A stretch of 18,122 nucleotides of DNA. Origin: an uncultured Emergencia sp. Lineage in GTDB: Bacteria > Bacillota > Clostridia > Peptostreptococcales > Anaerovoracaceae. The stretch spans positions 1-18,122 of the forward strand of contig CALLDR010000081.1 in the NCBI GenBank assembly GCA_937997955.1. Reading direction: 5' to 3'. The translations under genes and the position numbers were made by a program. The notes under the pieces were generated by a model. That model was not told the origin of the DNA. It saw only the letters and a list, made by a program, of their open reading frames with translations, and did no database searches. Below are positions 1 to 6,571 of this stretch, piece by piece; within the stretch, counting starts at the first letter, position 1, and each line of letters begins with the position of its first letter.

Positions 1-915
1 AGAGCGGATATTCTCTTCGGCATAGAGAACGACGTGGACTACATCGCGGCCTCCTTTGTCAGAAGCGCCAGCGACGTCAGAGCTGTCCGCCAGCTGCTGG
101 ACGAGAACGGCGGTCAGGAGATCAAAGTCATCTCCAAGATCGAGAGCACCCAGGGCATTGAAAACTTTGAGGAAATTCTGCAGTTGTCCGACGGCATCAT
201 GGTCGCCAGAGGCGATATGGGCGTAGAGGTGGCTTATGAGAAGCTGCCCGGTATTCAGAAGCGTTTCATCAGAAGATGCGTCCAGTCAGGCAAGATCGTC
301 ATTACCGCCACCCAGATGCTGGAATCCATGATCACCAGCCCGATCCCGACCAGGGCGGAGATCACCGACGTGGCCAACGCTGTCTTTGATGGAACTACGG
401 CGGTCATGCTGTCCGGCGAAACGGCGGCGGGCCAGTTCCCTGTGGAGGCGGTGGCTACCATGGCAAAGATCGCGGCCCAGGCGGAGGCGGATCAGCCGAC
501 CGTGCCGGGCAGAGATACCATTTGGCACGAGATGGACGCCCTGGACGTGACCAATGCCGTAGGCCATGCCGCCTGCACGCTGGCAAAGGATATCAAGGCG
601 GGGGCTATCATGGCCATCACCAAGACGGGCTATACGGCCAAGAGAATGTCGAAGTTCCGGCCCGATATCATGATCGTAGGGGCGACGCCGTATGAGAAGA
701 CCTACCATCAGCTTGCTCTGGTCTGGGGCGTCCGGCCGGTCATGGCAAACTACCGTTATGAGATCGAAGATCTCTTCGGCCACTGTGTCCGCAAAGCTAT
801 CCGCGCAGGGCTTATCGAATGTGGAGAAAAGGTGGTCATCACCGCCGGACTGCCGGTAGATGTGCCGGGAAACACCAATATCATACGAGTGGTAGAAGCG
901 CAGATAGAAGAATAA
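1..915 (+). CDS. pyk: Pyruvate kinase, 5'-truncated by the window edge
   Basis: Cytoplasmic glycolytic enzyme that transfers phosphate from phosphoenolpyruvate to ADP, giving pyruvate and ATP. The frame is open from base 1 (first codons read RADILFGIENDVDYIAASFVR), so the true start lies upstream. The GTG at 34 is an internal valine, not a start. Seen: the active-site signature VISKIESTQGI with its catalytic lysine at 136-138, the metal-binding segment VARGDMGVE just after it, and TATQMLESM. By comparison with E. coli PykF (catalytic Lys220) about 175 residues are missing. The protein ends normally after the C-terminal allosteric domain (VVITAGLPVDVPGNTNIIRV) and has no extra PEP-utilizer domain such as many bacilli carry. 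A rho-independent terminator follows at 1047-1090. Family identity is certain; isozyme type is not determinable. Confidence 0.97.
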   Translation, partial: RADILFGIENDVDYIAASFVRSASDVRAVRQLLDENGGQEIKVISKIESTQGIENFEEILQLSDGIMVARGDMGVEVAYEKLPGIQKRFIRRCVQSGKIVITATQMLESMITSPIPTRAEITDVANAVFDGTTAVMLSGETAAGQFPVEAVATMAKIAAQAEADQPTVPGRDTIWHEMDALDVTNAVGHAACTLAKDIKAGAIMAITKTGYTAKRMSKFRPDIMIVGATPYEKTYHQLALVWGVRPVMANYRYEIEDLFGHCVRKAIRAGLIECGEKVVITAGLPVDVPGNTNIIRVVEAQIEE

Positions 916-1046
916 AAAGTCCGGCGGCTCTGGGCGATACCCGGCGGCCGGCGGCACAGATATAGAGCTTCTGCGAGGATTTCTGCAGTATAAAGAGCTT
1001 CTGCATCTGAAGCTGTTATCTGTAAGCGTCAAATAGCAGGCAATAT

Positions 1047-1090
1047 AATAACGGGTCAGCCTCCTTTGTTGAGGCCGCCCGTTATTTTTT
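1047..1090 (+). terminator. Rho-independent terminator after pyk
   Basis: The left arm AATAACGGG (1047-1055) plus GCCTC pairs with GAGGC...CCCGTTATT (1071-1086), with a small internal mismatch and a short TTTGTT loop, and runs into TTTTTT. It lies about 130 bp past the pyk stop. The 916-1046 stretch before it holds no gene; it contains an 11-nt direct repeat AGAGCTTCTGC (964-974 and 994-1004), the second copy of which forms a small AGCTTC/GAAGCT hairpin (996-1014). Confidence 0.8.
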
Positions 1091-1095
1091 GTCGT

Positions 1096-1138
1096 GGGTT
1101 TCGTAATATAGCGGAGTTGCCGGCAGAATACGAAACCC
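1096..1138. repeat. Perfect 10-bp inverted repeat with 23-nt loop
   Basis: GGGTTTCGTA (1096-1105) and TACGAAACCC (1129-1138) are perfect reverse complements. The loop contains the palindrome TGCCGGCA. No T-tract follows on either strand, so this does not look like a terminator. It sits between the pyk terminator and the spoVG terminator, where no transcript is expected. Function unknown. Confidence 0.6.
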
Positions 1139-1156
1139 TTGGCCTCTATCACAAAA

Positions 1157-1251
1157 GGCGGCGCCGCCAAAGGCGCGGTAGGCGCGGTCAAAGTGTGCAG
1201 TCCGATGTAATCCGAGTATGCAGTCCGAGTGAGTCAAGCGAGTCAAGCGAG
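1157..1251. repeat. Cluster of short palindrome and tandem repeats
   Basis: The perfect 12-bp palindrome GGCGGCGCCGCC (1157-1168) is followed by two tandem copies of AGGCGCGGT (1171-1188), two copies of TGCAGTCCGA (1196-1205 and 1219-1228), and tandem GAGTCAAGC units ending near 1250. No convincing gene is present: frames open here lack ribosome binding sites and resemble nothing. Part of the gene-free 916-1253 gap. Confidence 0.55.
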
Positions 1252-1253
1252 CC

Positions 1254-1286
1254 AAAAAGAAAAAGGCTGCTCCTTCTGGGAGCAGC
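1254..1286 (-). terminator. Terminator of the purR-spoVG transcript
   Basis: Read on the minus strand: GCTGCTCC, loop, GGAGCAGC (arms 1286-1279 and 1273-1266), followed by CTTTTTCTTTTT. It begins 15 bp past the spoVG stop codon. The stem is perfect and the T-tract is interrupted once. Confidence 0.88.
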
Positions 1287-1300
1287 AAGCTGTCGATTTC

Positions 1301-1585
1301 TTATTCGGTCATTTCCTCGGGGTCTTTTTCTGCAAGTACCTTTTCATATTCGGTGAAGATCGCCTCTTTGATCTTGTTTCTGGTTTCAGACAGGAGCGGA
1401 TGTGCGATGTCCCTGAAATCTCCTTCGCCCATTTTTCTGCTTGGCATGGCGATGAACAGGCCGTTCTGCCCCTCAATGATTTTAATGTCGTGGACGACGA
1501 ACTCATCATCAAAGGTGATAGAAACGACAGCTTTCATCTTACCCTCATCGTTGATTTTGCGGATTCTTACATCAGTTATGTTCAT
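1301..1585 (-). CDS. spoVG: SpoVG, septation and gene regulation RNA/DNA-binding protein
   Basis: 94-residue protein that aligns along its length with Bacillus SpoVG (MNITDVRIRKIN at the N-terminus, then ITFDDEFVVHDIKIIEG and NGLFIAMPSRKMGEGDFRDIAHP). The family binds nucleic acid and affects asymmetric septation, capsule and virulence genes in various Firmicutes; it is not restricted to spore formers. The ATG at 1585 is preceded by AAAGGTGG at 7-nt spacing. The gene lies 81 bp downstream of purR. The yabJ/ridA gene that separates the two in B. subtilis is absent here. A separate promoter is visible in the gap, and a terminator follows the gene. B. subtilis spoVG is sigma-H dependent, but no sigma-H site with correct spacing is visible here. 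Confidence 0.96.
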   Translation of the reverse strand: MNITDVRIRKINDEGKMKAVVSITFDDEFVVHDIKIIEGQNGLFIAMPSRKMGEGDFRDIAHPLLSETRNKIKEAIFTEYEKVLAEKDPEEMTE

Positions 1586-1628
1586 GACATGACCACCTTT
1601 CCAGCATGGACTGCTAATAGATATCTAC

Positions 1629-1657
1629 ATTATACATCATTTTAAAAATTGGAGCAA
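1629..1657 (-). promoter_or_regulatory. Candidate sigma-A promoter for spoVG
   Basis: On the minus strand, TTGCTC (1657-1652), a 17-nt spacer and a perfect TATAAT (1634-1629). The -10 lies 43 bp upstream of the spoVG start, between the purR stop and spoVG. The -35 matches only 3 of 6 consensus positions, so confidence rests on the -10, its position and the AT-rich surround. It would allow spoVG transcription independent of purR. Confidence 0.5.
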
Positions 1658-1666
1658 CAAAAATTC

Positions 1667-2476
1667 CTAAAAAATCTGATAATTGGGTGATATCTCAATT
1701 TTACGCTGTTCTTCATCTACCTCGCCCAAATAAAGGATAGGCGTATAATCGTCGATCTTCTTCTTTTCCGGCTGGACGCTGGCGATAGCGATGCCGGTGC
1801 CTACCACGGAGACATCGAACTCTGACAGAATGTCCGCGATACCGCGGGTGCTGCCGCCGCCCCGCATGAAGTCGTCGATGATGATGGCCTTTGAGCCGGG
1901 CACGACGGCCCGTTTGGAAATGGACATCTTCTGGACCCGGTCATAGGAGCCGGAGAAGTAGTTGATGCTTACGGTAGAGCCTTCCGAAACCTTGGTCTCT
2001 CTGCGGATGATCACCAGCGGCAGGTTCAAATGCCAGGCGGTCTTCGCGGCCAGAGGGATTCCCTTTGTTTCAACAGTGGCTACATAGTCGGCCCCGCGGT
2101 CTTTGAATTTCTTGGCAAAGACCACAGAGAGGCGATGGATCAGATGGGTGTCGAACATGATATCCGAGGTGTACAGGAATCCGCCGCCCAGAATACGGCT
2201 GCTGTCGCAGACGCGGGCGCAGAACTCTTCCTGCAGGGAGGCAAGCTGCTCGTCGCTGATGTCCGGTACAAAGCGGACGCCGCCCTTGGCGCCGGAGATG
2301 GTTTCGATATAGCCAGTTCCTGTGGCCTGTATCGAGGCGTTCGCCAGATTGATATCTTCGCTGATGCTTGATTTTGCCGCGCCGAAAGCGTCGCAGAAAT
2401 ACTGCAGGGAATACAGCTTGCTGGGTGTATTGGTCAGGATTCTGATCATGGCTCCGACCCGTTCAGTTCTCTTCAT
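1667..2476 (-). CDS. purR: PurR-type purine operon repressor (PRTase fold)
   Basis: 269 residues, close to the 285 of B. subtilis PurR. The N-terminal winged helix-turn-helix (about residues 1-72; IRILTNTPSKLYSL and SSISEDI) binds the PurBox. The C-terminal phosphoribosyltransferase-fold domain carries the PRPP-binding motif IIIDDFMRGGGST (198-210). Family knowledge: PRPP binding releases DNA, so high PRPP derepresses purine genes; the domain is not an active transferase. The ATG at 2476 has GGAGGTG upstream with good spacing. It is read leftward with spoVG downstream and diverges from the murC operon, which contains prs, the source of PRPP. No strong sigma-A promoter was found just upstream. 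Confidence 0.95.
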   Translation of the reverse strand: MKRTERVGAMIRILTNTPSKLYSLQYFCDAFGAAKSSISEDINLANASIQATGTGYIETISGAKGGVRFVPDISDEQLASLQEEFCARVCDSSRILGGGFLYTSDIMFDTHLIHRLSVVFAKKFKDRGADYVATVETKGIPLAAKTAWHLNLPLVIIRRETKVSEGSTVSINYFSGSYDRVQKMSISKRAVVPGSKAIIIDDFMRGGGSTRGIADILSEFDVSVVGTGIAIASVQPEKKKIDDYTPILYLGEVDEEQRKIEISPNYQIF

Positions 2477-2553
2477 ATAAGATGCACCTCCATACCTATC
2501 TTACCATAGAATAGAACAAAGGGGAGAATAAATTGAAAAATATTTTGGATTTC

Positions 2554-2585
2554 TTGTCCAATTCCATGCAGGTTTATGGTATAAT
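2554..2585 (+). promoter_or_regulatory. Promoter of the murC operon (extended -10)
   Basis: TATAAT at 2580-2585 preceded by TG at 2577-2578 (TGGTATAAT, an extended -10). TTGTCC at 2554-2559 could serve as a -35, but at 20 nt it is too far for an ideal promoter, so recognition probably leans on the extended -10. Transcription would begin near 2592, giving a leader of about 190 nt before murC. Confidence 0.65.
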
Positions 2586-2587
2586 AA

Positions 2588-2664
2588 ACGCGTACCATTT
2601 AAACAGTGCGCCAACCGGCGCCCGAAGCGGCGTTGCCGCAAGGAAGCGCCCAAGGATACGTCGT
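2588..2664 (+). ncRNA. Putative structured 5' leader of murC
   Basis: Just past the predicted transcription start, ACGCGTACC (2588-2596) can pair, with single-base bulges, with GGATACGTCGT (2654-2664). This encloses two perfect hairpins: GCGCC-AACC-GGCGC (2608-2621) and GCGGC-GTT-GCCGC (2627-2639). There is no T-tract, so it is not a simple terminator. It does not match any riboswitch consensus I can recall. The segment is more GC-rich than the rest of the 2477-2779 gap. Structure by eye only; conservation not tested. Confidence 0.35.
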
Positions 2665-2693
2665 GGCGGGATGTTTTCAGGAAAATCAAGGCG

Positions 2694-2705
2694 AAGTTCG
2701 GGTTT
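2694..2705 (-). promoter_or_regulatory. Weak PurBox-like sequence
   Basis: On the minus strand, AAACCCGAACTT carries the exact CCGAAC core of the PurBox consensus AWWWCCGAACWWT, with two mismatches over 13 positions. It lies in the purR-murC divergent region, about 85 bp upstream of murC and inside its presumed leader. Functional PurR sites normally comprise two boxes, and no good second box was found. Low confidence. Confidence 0.2.
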
Positions 2706-2779
2706 CCAGTGTATTACATGGGAAATTTCGTGCCAGAATAGATTAGGATACATATTTGAATATTTGGAGGACAGGATAG

Positions 2780-4156
2780 ATGATTCAGTTATCAGACTAT
2801 AAGAACATACACTGTATCGGTATCGGGGGAGTAGGTGTGTCTGCCATTGCAGAGATCCTGCTTTCCAGGGGATATCGGGTATCAGGATCAGATATGAAGC
2901 AGTCAGAAATTACAGATAGATTGAAACAGCATGGAGTTAAGATTTATATAGGCCATAGAGCGGAGAACGTGGAGGACGCTGATTTGATCGTGTATTCTGC
3001 AGCTATTGCAGAAGAAAACCCTGAGATCATCAGGGCAAGGGAAAAGAATCTTCCTTTGGCGAGCAGAGCAGAGGTCCTGGGTACTTTGATGGACGACTTC
3101 GAGAACAGCATCGCCATCAGCGGCACCCATGGAAAGACTACGACTACCTCTATGGTTTCTTTGATTCTGCAGCGGGCGGAGCTGGAACCGACGATCCTGG
3201 TAGGGGGAAACCTGGCTGAGATCGGCGGCAACGTGAAAGTCGGCGGCAGCCAGTATTTCGTCACGGAAGCCTGCGAATACAGAGACAGCTTTCTGGAGCT
3301 GCGGCCAAAGATCGAGGTTATCCTCAACATCGACTCCGATCATCTGGACTACTTCAAGGATATCGAGCATATCGTCAGCTCCTTTGAGAGATTTACCAAG
3401 GCCATGCCGGAGGACGGCAAGCTGATCGCCTATGACGCGAATCCGTTTGTCAGCCGGATCATCAAGGATATTCCGACTGCCATCACCTATGGCTACAGCC
3501 AGGGATGCACCTATCAGATCGCGGACGTCGCCTTTGACGGAGAGGGCATGCCGTCCTTTGATGTCAATTATCAGGGCGAAAAGCTGGGACGAGTACAGCT
3601 GCGGGTACCGGGGGAGCACAACATCCTCAACGCCACAGGCGCCTTTGCCTGCTGTCACCAGCTGGGCGTCAGCGCCGAGACGATCATCGCGACCCTGGAC
3701 GATTTTACCGGCACCCAGAGGCGGTTCGACATTATCGGCACCACGGAGAGCGGCGTCAGGCTGGTAGACGATTACGCGCACCATCCGACAGAGATCAAAG
3801 CGACGCTGTCCGCGGCCCACAACATTCCGCACAGACAGCTCTGGTGCCTGTTCCAGCCCCACACCTATACCAGGACGCTGGCCCTGTTCGACGACTTTGC
3901 CGAAGCGTTTACAGACGCGGACGTGCTGATCCTGGCGGAGATCTATGCGGCCAGGGAGAAGAATATCTACAAGATATCGTCAAAGGAGCTGGCCGAAGAG
4001 ATCAAAAGAGTGCATCCGGAGAAGAAGGTGTACTACATGGATACCTTTGAGGACATCGCCAACTACGTGCGCACAAACGCGGCCGAAGGGGATCTGGTCA
4101 TCACCATGGGCGCGGGAGATATCTACAAAGTAGGCGAAATGATCATCGACAAATAG
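2780..4156 (+). CDS. murC: UDP-N-acetylmuramate--L-alanine ligase
   Basis: Cytoplasmic peptidoglycan enzyme that adds L-alanine to UDP-MurNAc using ATP. 458 residues, normal for MurC. Seen in order: the N-terminal UDP-binding Rossmann loop GIGGVGVSAIAE (14-25), the ATP-binding P-loop of Mur ligases SGTHGKTTTT (114-123), the central segment with TEACEYRDSFL and LNIDSDHLDYF, and the C-terminal domain with VDDYAHHPTEI and FQPHTYTRT. These distinguish MurC from MurD, E and F. The ATG at 2780 follows GGAGG (2766-2770) at 9 nt. First gene of the murC-glmU-prs-pth-mfd operon; in several Clostridia murC likewise neighbours purR. The leader is unusually long. Confidence 0.97.
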   Translation: MIQLSDYKNIHCIGIGGVGVSAIAEILLSRGYRVSGSDMKQSEITDRLKQHGVKIYIGHRAENVEDADLIVYSAAIAEENPEIIRAREKNLPLASRAEVLGTLMDDFENSIAISGTHGKTTTTSMVSLILQRAELEPTILVGGNLAEIGGNVKVGGSQYFVTEACEYRDSFLELRPKIEVILNIDSDHLDYFKDIEHIVSSFERFTKAMPEDGKLIAYDANPFVSRIIKDIPTAITYGYSQGCTYQIADVAFDGEGMPSFDVNYQGEKLGRVQLRVPGEHNILNATGAFACCHQLGVSAETIIATLDDFTGTQRRFDIIGTTESGVRLVDDYAHHPTEIKATLSAAHNIPHRQLWCLFQPHTYTRTLALFDDFAEAFTDADVLILAEIYAAREKNIYKISSKELAEEIKRVHPEKKVYYMDTFEDIANYVRTNAAEGDLVITMGAGDIYKVGEMIIDK

Positions 4157-4168
4157 GGCATCAGATCC

Positions 4169-4243
4169 ATAAACAGACGCGAATAAATGCAAATAATGGA
4201 TATAAACAGATGTAAACAAATACAAATAAACAGATGTAAACAA
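4169..4243. repeat. AT-rich direct repeats between murC and glmU
   Basis: ATAAACAGATGTAAACAA occurs perfectly at 4202-4219 and 4226-4243 (24-bp period), with a diverged third copy beginning at 4169 (ATAAACAGACGCGAATAAAT). The run fills nearly the whole murC-glmU spacer and stops next to the glmU ribosome binding site. Its composition (A-rich, few G or C) contrasts sharply with the GC-rich genes on either side. Confidence 0.75.
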
Positions 4244-4255
4244 TGAGGTGGCATG

Positions 4256-4948
4256 ATGAATTATAAAGAATATCAGGCGCAGGAGGAGGCCAGACTGGCC
4301 ATCTGCATCCGCCATCTGGAAGCCGGCGTAAATTTCGTCGACATCCGCACAGCATATATCGATGAAGCTGTGGTCATCGGCGCGGGCACTTTGATCGGCC
4401 CATGCGTCACTTTGGAAGGAAAGACCGTCATCGGGAAGAACTGCCGCATCCTGCAGAACAGCAGGATCGTGGATTCCGTCATCGGCGACGGCGCGGAAAT
4501 ACAGTCTTCCGTAGTCACGGACAGCCAGGTCGGCCAAAGGACTAAGGTAGGCCCGTTCGCCTATCTGAGACCGGGCAGCCGGATCGGTTCGGACTGCAAG
4601 GTGGGAGATTTTGTTGAAGTCAAGAATTCGTCCTTCGGGGACGGTTCAAAGGCGTCACATCTGACCTATATCGGGGACTCCGACGTGGGCAGAAACGTCA
4701 ATATAGGATGCGGCGTAGTCTTTGTAAACTACGACGGAACGAACAAGCACCGGACGACCGTAGGGGACGGCGCTTTTATCGGCTGCAATACCAATCTGGT
4801 TTCTCCGGTAAAGGTGGAGGACGGCGCTTATATCGCTGCTGGCAGCACGGTGACGGAAGACGTACCGGAAGACGCGCTGTGCATCGCCAGGGCACGGCAG
4901 AAAAACATCAGGGGAGGGGCCGCTGAAAAGGGATTATACAGAAAGTAA
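4256..4948 (+). CDS. glmU: GlmU C-terminal half: glucosamine-1-phosphate N-acetyltransferase, no uridyltransferase domain
   Basis: 230 residues made almost entirely of hexapeptide repeats of the left-handed beta-helix type. The closest pattern is the C-terminal half of bifunctional GlmU, which acetylates glucosamine-1-phosphate with acetyl-CoA. Acetyltransferase residues are all present: R105, K123, H135 (in KASHLTYIGD), Y138, N158 and K164. Each sits exactly 228 below its E. coli counterpart (R333, K351, H363, Y366, N386, K392), so the protein begins at E. coli residue 229, where the N-terminal pyrophosphorylase domain ends. That domain (normally with GxGTRM near the start) is absent; murC ends directly upstream. 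GAGGTG (4245-4250) favours the ATG at 4256 over the ATG at 4253. Likely a functional one-domain enzyme rather than debris; the uridylyl step must be supplied elsewhere. Confidence 0.9.
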   Translation: MNYKEYQAQEEARLAICIRHLEAGVNFVDIRTAYIDEAVVIGAGTLIGPCVTLEGKTVIGKNCRILQNSRIVDSVIGDGAEIQSSVVTDSQVGQRTKVGPFAYLRPGSRIGSDCKVGDFVEVKNSSFGDGSKASHLTYIGDSDVGRNVNIGCGVVFVNYDGTNKHRTTVGDGAFIGCNTNLVSPVKVEDGAYIAAGSTVTEDVPEDALCIARARQKNIRGGAAEKGLYRK

Positions 4949-4983
4949 CTTTTAGCTATCAAGAAAGAAGAGGTGTACAAACA

Positions 4984-5934
4984 ATGAAAAACGGCGCATT
5001 TTCAGATTATAAGGTGTTTTCAGGAAACTCGCACACTGAACTTGCAGAAGAAATCGCATCTATCATGGGAAAGCCGCTGGGAAAAGCGACTGTGACAAAA
5101 TTCAGCGACGGCGAAATTTCCGTGAATATCTGGGAATCCGTAAGAGGTATCGATGTCTACATCGTACAGCCTACCTGCAACCCGGTAAACGATAATCTGA
5201 TGGAGCTATTGATCATGATCGATGCCATGAAGCGCGCATCTGCCGGCAGAATCAATGCGGTGCTTCCGTACTACGGTTATGCCAGACAGGACCGGAAGGC
5301 GAAGGCGAGAGATCCTATTACGGCCAAGCTGGTTGCTGACCTGATCATGGCAGCTGGCGCTGACAGAGTAGTGACTATGGACCTGCACGCCAACCAGATC
5401 CAGGGCTATTTCAATATCCCGGTAGACCATCTGGTAGGTATGCCGATCCTGGCCAGATATTTCAAGGAAAAGGCTATGGACGACGTAGTCGTCGTATCGC
5501 CGGACCACGGCAGCGTGACCAGGGCGAGAAGCATGGCGGAATACCTCAACTGTCCTATTGCCATCGTCGATAAGCGCCGGCCGGAGCCGAATAAGAGTGA
5601 GATCATGAACATCATCGGCAACATTGAGGGCAAGAACTGCATTATCATCGACGACATGATCGATACGGCGGGAACCATTACCAATGCGGCCAACGCCATC
5701 AAGGACCTGGGCGCTAAAGCGGTATACGCCTGCGCGACCCATCCGGTTCTTTCGGGACCGGCTGTAGAGCGCATCGAAAAATCGGCCATTGAAGAGCTGG
5801 TATTGCTGAATACCATTCCGATGCCGGAAGAAAAGAAGATAGAGAAGATGAGCTTCCTCTCCGTCGCGCCGATCTTCGCGGAGGCTATGACGAGAGTGTT
5901 TACCAACGGCTCTATCAGCAAATTGTTTGACTAA
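4984..5934 (+). CDS. prs: Ribose-phosphate pyrophosphokinase (PRPP synthase)
   Basis: Makes PRPP from ribose-5-phosphate and ATP, for purine, pyrimidine, histidine, tryptophan and NAD synthesis. 316 residues, typical of class I bacterial enzymes. Seen: the ATP-binding region around RQDRK (101-105), the divalent-metal signature VTMDLHANQIQGYF (130-143), the flexible-loop KRR (197-199) and the PRPP-binding loop CIIIDDMIDTAGTI (219-232). The ATG at 4984 has AGAGGTG upstream at about 8 nt. It follows glmU by 35 bp, the usual glmU-prs order in Firmicutes. Its product is the effector of the PurR repressor encoded just upstream on the other strand, so repressor and effector synthesis are neighbours. 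Confidence 0.98.
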   Translation: MKNGAFSDYKVFSGNSHTELAEEIASIMGKPLGKATVTKFSDGEISVNIWESVRGIDVYIVQPTCNPVNDNLMELLIMIDAMKRASAGRINAVLPYYGYARQDRKAKARDPITAKLVADLIMAAGADRVVTMDLHANQIQGYFNIPVDHLVGMPILARYFKEKAMDDVVVVSPDHGSVTRARSMAEYLNCPIAIVDKRRPEPNKSEIMNIIGNIEGKNCIIIDDMIDTAGTITNAANAIKDLGAKAVYACATHPVLSGPAVERIEKSAIEELVLLNTIPMPEEKKIEKMSFLSVAPIFAEAMTRVFTNGSISKLFD

Positions 5935-5959
5935 TCTCAAAAAAGGAACATAAAATACA

Positions 5960-6571
5960 ATGTACGTAATAGCAGGACTGGGGAATCCCGGAAAGAAATA
6001 TGCGCAGACCAGGCATAACATGGGATTTATTACCGTAGACCAGCTGGCGGAAAAGCACGATATCAAAGTAGATAAGCTGAAATTTAAGGCTCTGGTCGGC
6101 GAGGGAAGGATCGCCGGCCAGAAGGTCCTGCTTGTAAAGCCGCAGACCTATATGAACCTGAGCGGAGAGTCCATCAGGGAGGTCATGCACTTTTACAAGC
6201 TGGAGCCGGAGCAGCTGATCGTCATCTACGACGATATCGATCTGGAAGCGGGAGCGCTGCGCATCCGCAAGTTCGGCAGCGCCGGGACCCATAACGGTAT
6301 GCGGTCCGTGGTCTATCAGCTGCAGTCAGACCGGTTTCCGAGGATCCGCATCGGCATCGGCGGCAGCGGGAAACGCCAGCTGGCGGACTTTGTTACAGGA
6401 GGATTCTCCAAAGAAGAAGTGCCGGTGCTGGAGGAGGCAGTGACCAACGCCGTATGCGCGCTGGAGTGCATACTGGGGGACGGCATCGACAAGGCCATGA
6501 ACCAGTACAATACAAAGAAGAAGTCCCCAAAACAAGAGAAGAAGGACGAGATAAAAGAAGATGCAGAATAA
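5960..6571 (+). CDS. pth: Peptidyl-tRNA hydrolase
   Basis: Frees tRNA from peptidyl-tRNA that drops off ribosomes. 203 residues, slightly longer than the usual 185-195 because of a lysine-rich tail (KKKSPKQEKKDEIKED). Catalytic and binding residues are visible: N9 in GLGNP, H19 in RHNMGF (the catalytic base), N66 in YMNLSG, the YDDID acidic pair (D91, D92) and N112 in THNGM. The ATG at 5960 has AAAAAGGAA upstream. It starts 25 bp after prs, and its last 11 bases overlap the start of mfd, so the two are probably translationally coupled. The prs-pth-mfd order is widely conserved in Firmicutes. Confidence 0.97.
   Translation: MYVIAGLGNPGKKYAQTRHNMGFITVDQLAEKHDIKVDKLKFKALVGEGRIAGQKVLLVKPQTYMNLSGESIREVMHFYKLEPEQLIVIYDDIDLEAGALRIRKFGSAGTHNGMRSVVYQLQSDRFPRIRIGIGGSGKRQLADFVTGGFSKEEVPVLEEAVTNAVCALECILGDGIDKAMNQYNTKKKSPKQEKKDEIKEDAE

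Noticed and set aside
286..1191. A 301-codon minus-strand frame running from pyk into the spacer
   Set aside because: Opposite the certain pyruvate kinase frame and across its terminator; no start signal and no domain.
1066..1356. A 96-codon plus-strand frame in the pyk-spoVG spacer
   Set aside because: It begins within the pyk terminator, crosses the repeats and the spoVG terminator, and its translation is repeat-derived (Arg- and Ser-rich).
1645..1668. A sigma-H promoter for spoVG, as in B. subtilis
   Set aside because: An AGGAATT resembling the -35 exists on the minus strand (1668-1662), but no GAAT -10 lies 14 nt downstream; the TATAAT further on fits sigma-A better.
2533..2802. An 89-codon frame between purR and murC
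   Set aside because: It starts upstream of the predicted transcription start, overlaps the murC start out of frame, lacks a ribosome binding site, and resembles nothing.
4253..4948. glmU as a decaying pseudogene
   Set aside because: The frame is intact, every acetyltransferase residue checked is kept, and it has its own ribosome binding site, so a working one-domain enzyme is more likely.
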